Below are positions 33,010 to 34,915 of a stretch of 34,915 nucleotides of DNA, one piece after another (the stretch's first letter is position 1; each line of letters begins with the position of its first letter). The DNA comes from Xanthomonas cassavae CFBP 4642 (GTDB lineage Bacteria; Pseudomonadota; Gammaproteobacteria; Xanthomonadales; Xanthomonadaceae), in NCBI RefSeq assembly GCF_000454545.1, contig NZ_CM002139.1, positions 4,672,606-4,707,520 of the forward strand, given 5' to 3'. The notes beneath the pieces were generated by a model. It did no database searches. It was not told the DNA's origin and saw only the letters and a list, made by a program, of their open reading frames with translations. Both the position numbers and the translations under genes were made by a program.

Positions 33010-33867
33010 ATGAGCACCAACGACAACTGGTACATCGAACACTTCCAGCCCACCGGGTCGGCGATCGGCTTCCGCATCAGCGGCAAGCTGGACGAGGTGC
33101 AGTCTCCGTTCCAGAAGATCGAGATCTACCAGACCACCGACTGGGGCAAGCTGATGCTCATCGACGGCGCGGTGATGCTGACCAGCCGCGACAATTTCTT
33201 CTACCACGAGATGATCAGCCACCCGGCGCTGTTCACCCACGCCGCGCCCAAGCGCGTGGTGATCATCGGCGGCGGCGACTGCGGCACCCTGCGCGAGGTG
33301 CTCAAGCACCCGGGCGTGGAAAGCGCCACCCAGTGCGATATCGACGAGCAGGTCACGCGCATGTCGGAGAAGTATTTCCCCGAGCTGTGCGATTCCAACC
33401 ACGATGCACGCGCCGAGCTGCTGTTCGACGACGGCGTGGCCTACATGGCCAATTGCCCGGCCGGCAGCGTGGATATCGTGATCGTCGATTCCACCGACCC
33501 GGTGGGCCCTGCCGAAGGACTGTTCAACAAGGCGTTCTACGAGAGCTGCTTCAAGGCGCTGAAGGACGATGGCCTACTGGTGCAGCAGTCCGAATCGCCG
33601 CTGGCGTTGCTGGAGCTGATCAAGGAAATGCGTACCGAGATGGGCAAGGCTGGCTTCCAGTCGTTCAAGACCCTGCCGTTCCCGCAGCCGTGCTACCCCA
33701 CCGGCTGGTGGAGCGTGACCATGGCCAGCAAGCAGGCCAAGGCCGATTTCGCCTTCCGCCAGGACGCCGCGCAAGCCAAGGGCTTCGACACGCTGTACTA
33801 CACCGCGCACCTGCACACCGGCGTGCTGCTTGCCCCGCCGTTCGTGGCCAAGGCGCTGGGCGAGTAA
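33010..33867 (+). CDS. speE: Spermidine synthase (polyamine aminopropyltransferase)
   Basis: Transfers an aminopropyl group from decarboxylated SAM to putrescine. The 285 residues have WYIEHFQP near the start, YQTTDWGKLMLIDGAVMLTSRD (~40-61), the dcSAM loop IIGGGDCGTLREVLKH (~85-100), CDIDEQV and the catalytic VDSTDPVGPAEGLF (D160, D163). The downstream QQSESP and CYPTGWWSV blocks are conserved. AGGA lies 8 nt before the ATG at 33010. It is divergent from speA. Confidence 0.96.
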   Translation: MSTNDNWYIEHFQPTGSAIGFRISGKLDEVQSPFQKIEIYQTTDWGKLMLIDGAVMLTSRDNFFYHEMISHPALFTHAAPKRVVIIGGGDCGTLREVLKHPGVESATQCDIDEQVTRMSEKYFPELCDSNHDARAELLFDDGVAYMANCPAGSVDIVIVDSTDPVGPAEGLFNKAFYESCFKALKDDGLLVQQSESPLALLELIKEMRTEMGKAGFQSFKTLPFPQPCYPTGWWSVTMASKQAKADFAFRQDAAQAKGFDTLYYTAHLHTGVLLAPPFVAKALGE

Positions 33868-33907
33868 GCGCAAGCCGGCGCTGTAGAACGCCAGCAGCGC
33901 CCAAACC

Positions 33908-33941
33908 GCAACGGGGCGGATGTTGCCATCCGCCCCGTTGC
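33908..33941. terminator. Perfect 15-bp bidirectional hairpin between convergent genes
   Basis: Arms 33908-33922 and 33927-33941 are perfectly complementary with a TTGC loop. It sits between the convergent speE and outer-membrane protein genes (25 nt from the latter's stop). No T-tract on either side, but its size and place make a shared terminator likely. Confidence 0.7.
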
Positions 33942-33966
33942 CGTATCTGCCGTGCTGCGTCGCCAA

Positions 33967-34761
33967 TCAGAAACGGACTTCGGCGCCCACGTTCAACACT
34001 TCGGCACGATTGATGGTGATGTCTTCACCGTAGTCGTAGTAATCATTGGCGTACACATAGTTGGTGTACATCACGCTCACGCTGGCGTATTTGCCCAGGT
34101 CCACACCCACGCCGACGCCTGCGTAGCCACCGTAAATTTCCTCGCTCGTCTCTGCGACATCGGCGTACCACGAGCCCAGGCGCACCATCGCAAACAACGG
34201 GCTATCACCGAAGTTGAAGCGCGCCGTGCCACCAAGGCCGCCAAACTTCACGGACGGGATAAAGATGTCGTCCGTGCTCTCGCCGCGATCCAGGCGACCG
34301 ATCGATGCTTCAAGACCGATGAGGGTCACCGAGCCTGCGCGCCAGCGATAACCGGCGCTTAGACCGAGCATGTCCTGCTTATAGCCATCGAACACCTCCG
34401 CTCTACCGCGTTGCACGCCGATGAAGGCACCGCTGTCGATGCGGGACTCTTCGCGCGGGGCGGCCGCCACATACGCAGGCACAGGTGGCGATGCCACTGC
34501 GGGTGCTTGCGCCGTCACTGTAGTGAATCCGCCGCTCTGGCCAGATGCGTTACCGTCGCTGCCGGCCGGTGCCGTGGCAGTCGTGGTGGGCGTGGCGGCC
34601 GATACCGGAGCAGTCGGCGCTGCACTGCCCTGCGGGCCGGCCTGTTGCTGCTTGTGCTGCTGGCGGTAGCTATCCCAGCCGCGCGAGAGCGATTGCGCCG
34701 AGGCCTGTGCCGTGACGCCAAGCGCCGTGCAAGCCAACAGCAGTGTTGCGGTCTTTTTCAT
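33967..34761 (-). CDS. Outer-membrane beta-barrel protein
   Basis: A 264-residue exported protein. The signal peptide MKKTATLLLACTALGVTAQASAQ is followed by a Gln/Ala/Thr/Pro-rich low-complexity segment (~25-105) and then alternating aromatic/glycine strands from about 105 (GAFIGVQRGRAEVF, LGLSAGYRWRAG, GYAGVGVGVDLG, VSVMYTNYVYANDYYDY). It ends EVLNVGAEVRF, with the terminal Phe of the Bam recognition signal. It looks like an 8-stranded OmpA-like/porin-family barrel. The ATG at 34761 is chosen for the signal peptide and the AGGGGGA just upstream; the frame stays open to the right. Function unknown. Confidence 0.85.
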   Translation of the reverse strand: MKKTATLLLACTALGVTAQASAQSLSRGWDSYRQQHKQQQAGPQGSAAPTAPVSAATPTTTATAPAGSDGNASGQSGGFTTVTAQAPAVASPPVPAYVAAAPREESRIDSGAFIGVQRGRAEVFDGYKQDMLGLSAGYRWRAGSVTLIGLEASIGRLDRGESTDDIFIPSVKFGGLGGTARFNFGDSPLFAMVRLGSWYADVAETSEEIYGGYAGVGVGVDLGKYASVSVMYTNYVYANDYYDYGEDITINRAEVLNVGAEVRF

Positions 34762-34915
34762 CACATTCCCCCTGAGTGGTCGTCCATCGTTCCGCATCCT
34801 TGCGCACGCAGGCGGACCTAAGGATGGTCTGATCAACGCAGCCGGAAAACGAAACACGCCACATCCGCCGCGCTGAGGGCGCTCAAACCCCCGGTTTTTT
34901 GCCGTTTTCGGCACG

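Overview
The window is a high-GC chromosomal segment of a gammaproteobacterium, almost certainly a Xanthomonas. Evidence: strong codon bias to G/C, the gene orders tyrS / M23 peptidase / anmK and coaBC-dut-algC (both also known from Pseudomonas), chromosomal parAB, and the G-rich GGGATT-type intergenic repeats typical of Xanthomonas. All assignments come from reading the sequence and from knowledge of the families; no search was run.

Layout. (1) 1-8160, housekeeping and cell-wall recycling: tandem rRNA-type promoters pointing out of the left edge, tyrS (-), a murein M23 endopeptidase (+), anmK (+), a small ribbon-helix-helix-like protein (-), an AmpG-type muropeptide permease (-), xth (-) and pyrE (+). 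(2) 8183-13370, one long plus-strand run: a secreted DUF4124-like protein, parA-parB, a Cdd1-like helix-hairpin-helix protein, a UDP-glucuronate-epimerase-like enzyme, a GT2 glycosyltransferase and a lipid A biosynthesis N-terminal-domain membrane protein. (3) 13602-14156, a degenerate REP-associated (Y1/HUH) transposase. (4) 14294-18387 (-), coaBC-dut-algC; the algC product is a membrane-anchored long form. (5) 18484-23596 (+), radC, argS, an FtsN-like SPOR protein, an unknown secreted protein and an SDR oxidoreductase. (6) 23550-29992 (-), an accessory-looking block: a single-module NRPS (C-A-T-TE) translationally coupled to a GT1-type glycosyltransferase, followed by the broken remains of an acyltransferase-3 gene. 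(7) 30888-34761, speA (-) and speE (+), divergent polyamine genes, then an outer-membrane beta-barrel protein (-).

How they work together. The M23 endopeptidase, AnmK and AmpG belong to peptidoglycan turnover and recycling. CoaBC, Dut, PyrE and AlgC supply CoA, pyrimidine and sugar-phosphate metabolism. SpeA and SpeE make agmatine and spermidine. The most distinctive part is the NRPS locus. Its A-domain pocket, read by alignment from memory to GrsA, gives the classical glycine code. Together with the coupled sugar transferase and the adjacent acyltransferase remnant this suggests a small glycosylated, possibly N-acylated glycine product of unknown identity. It sits behind an unusually AT-rich, palindrome-containing control region of about 0.9 kb.
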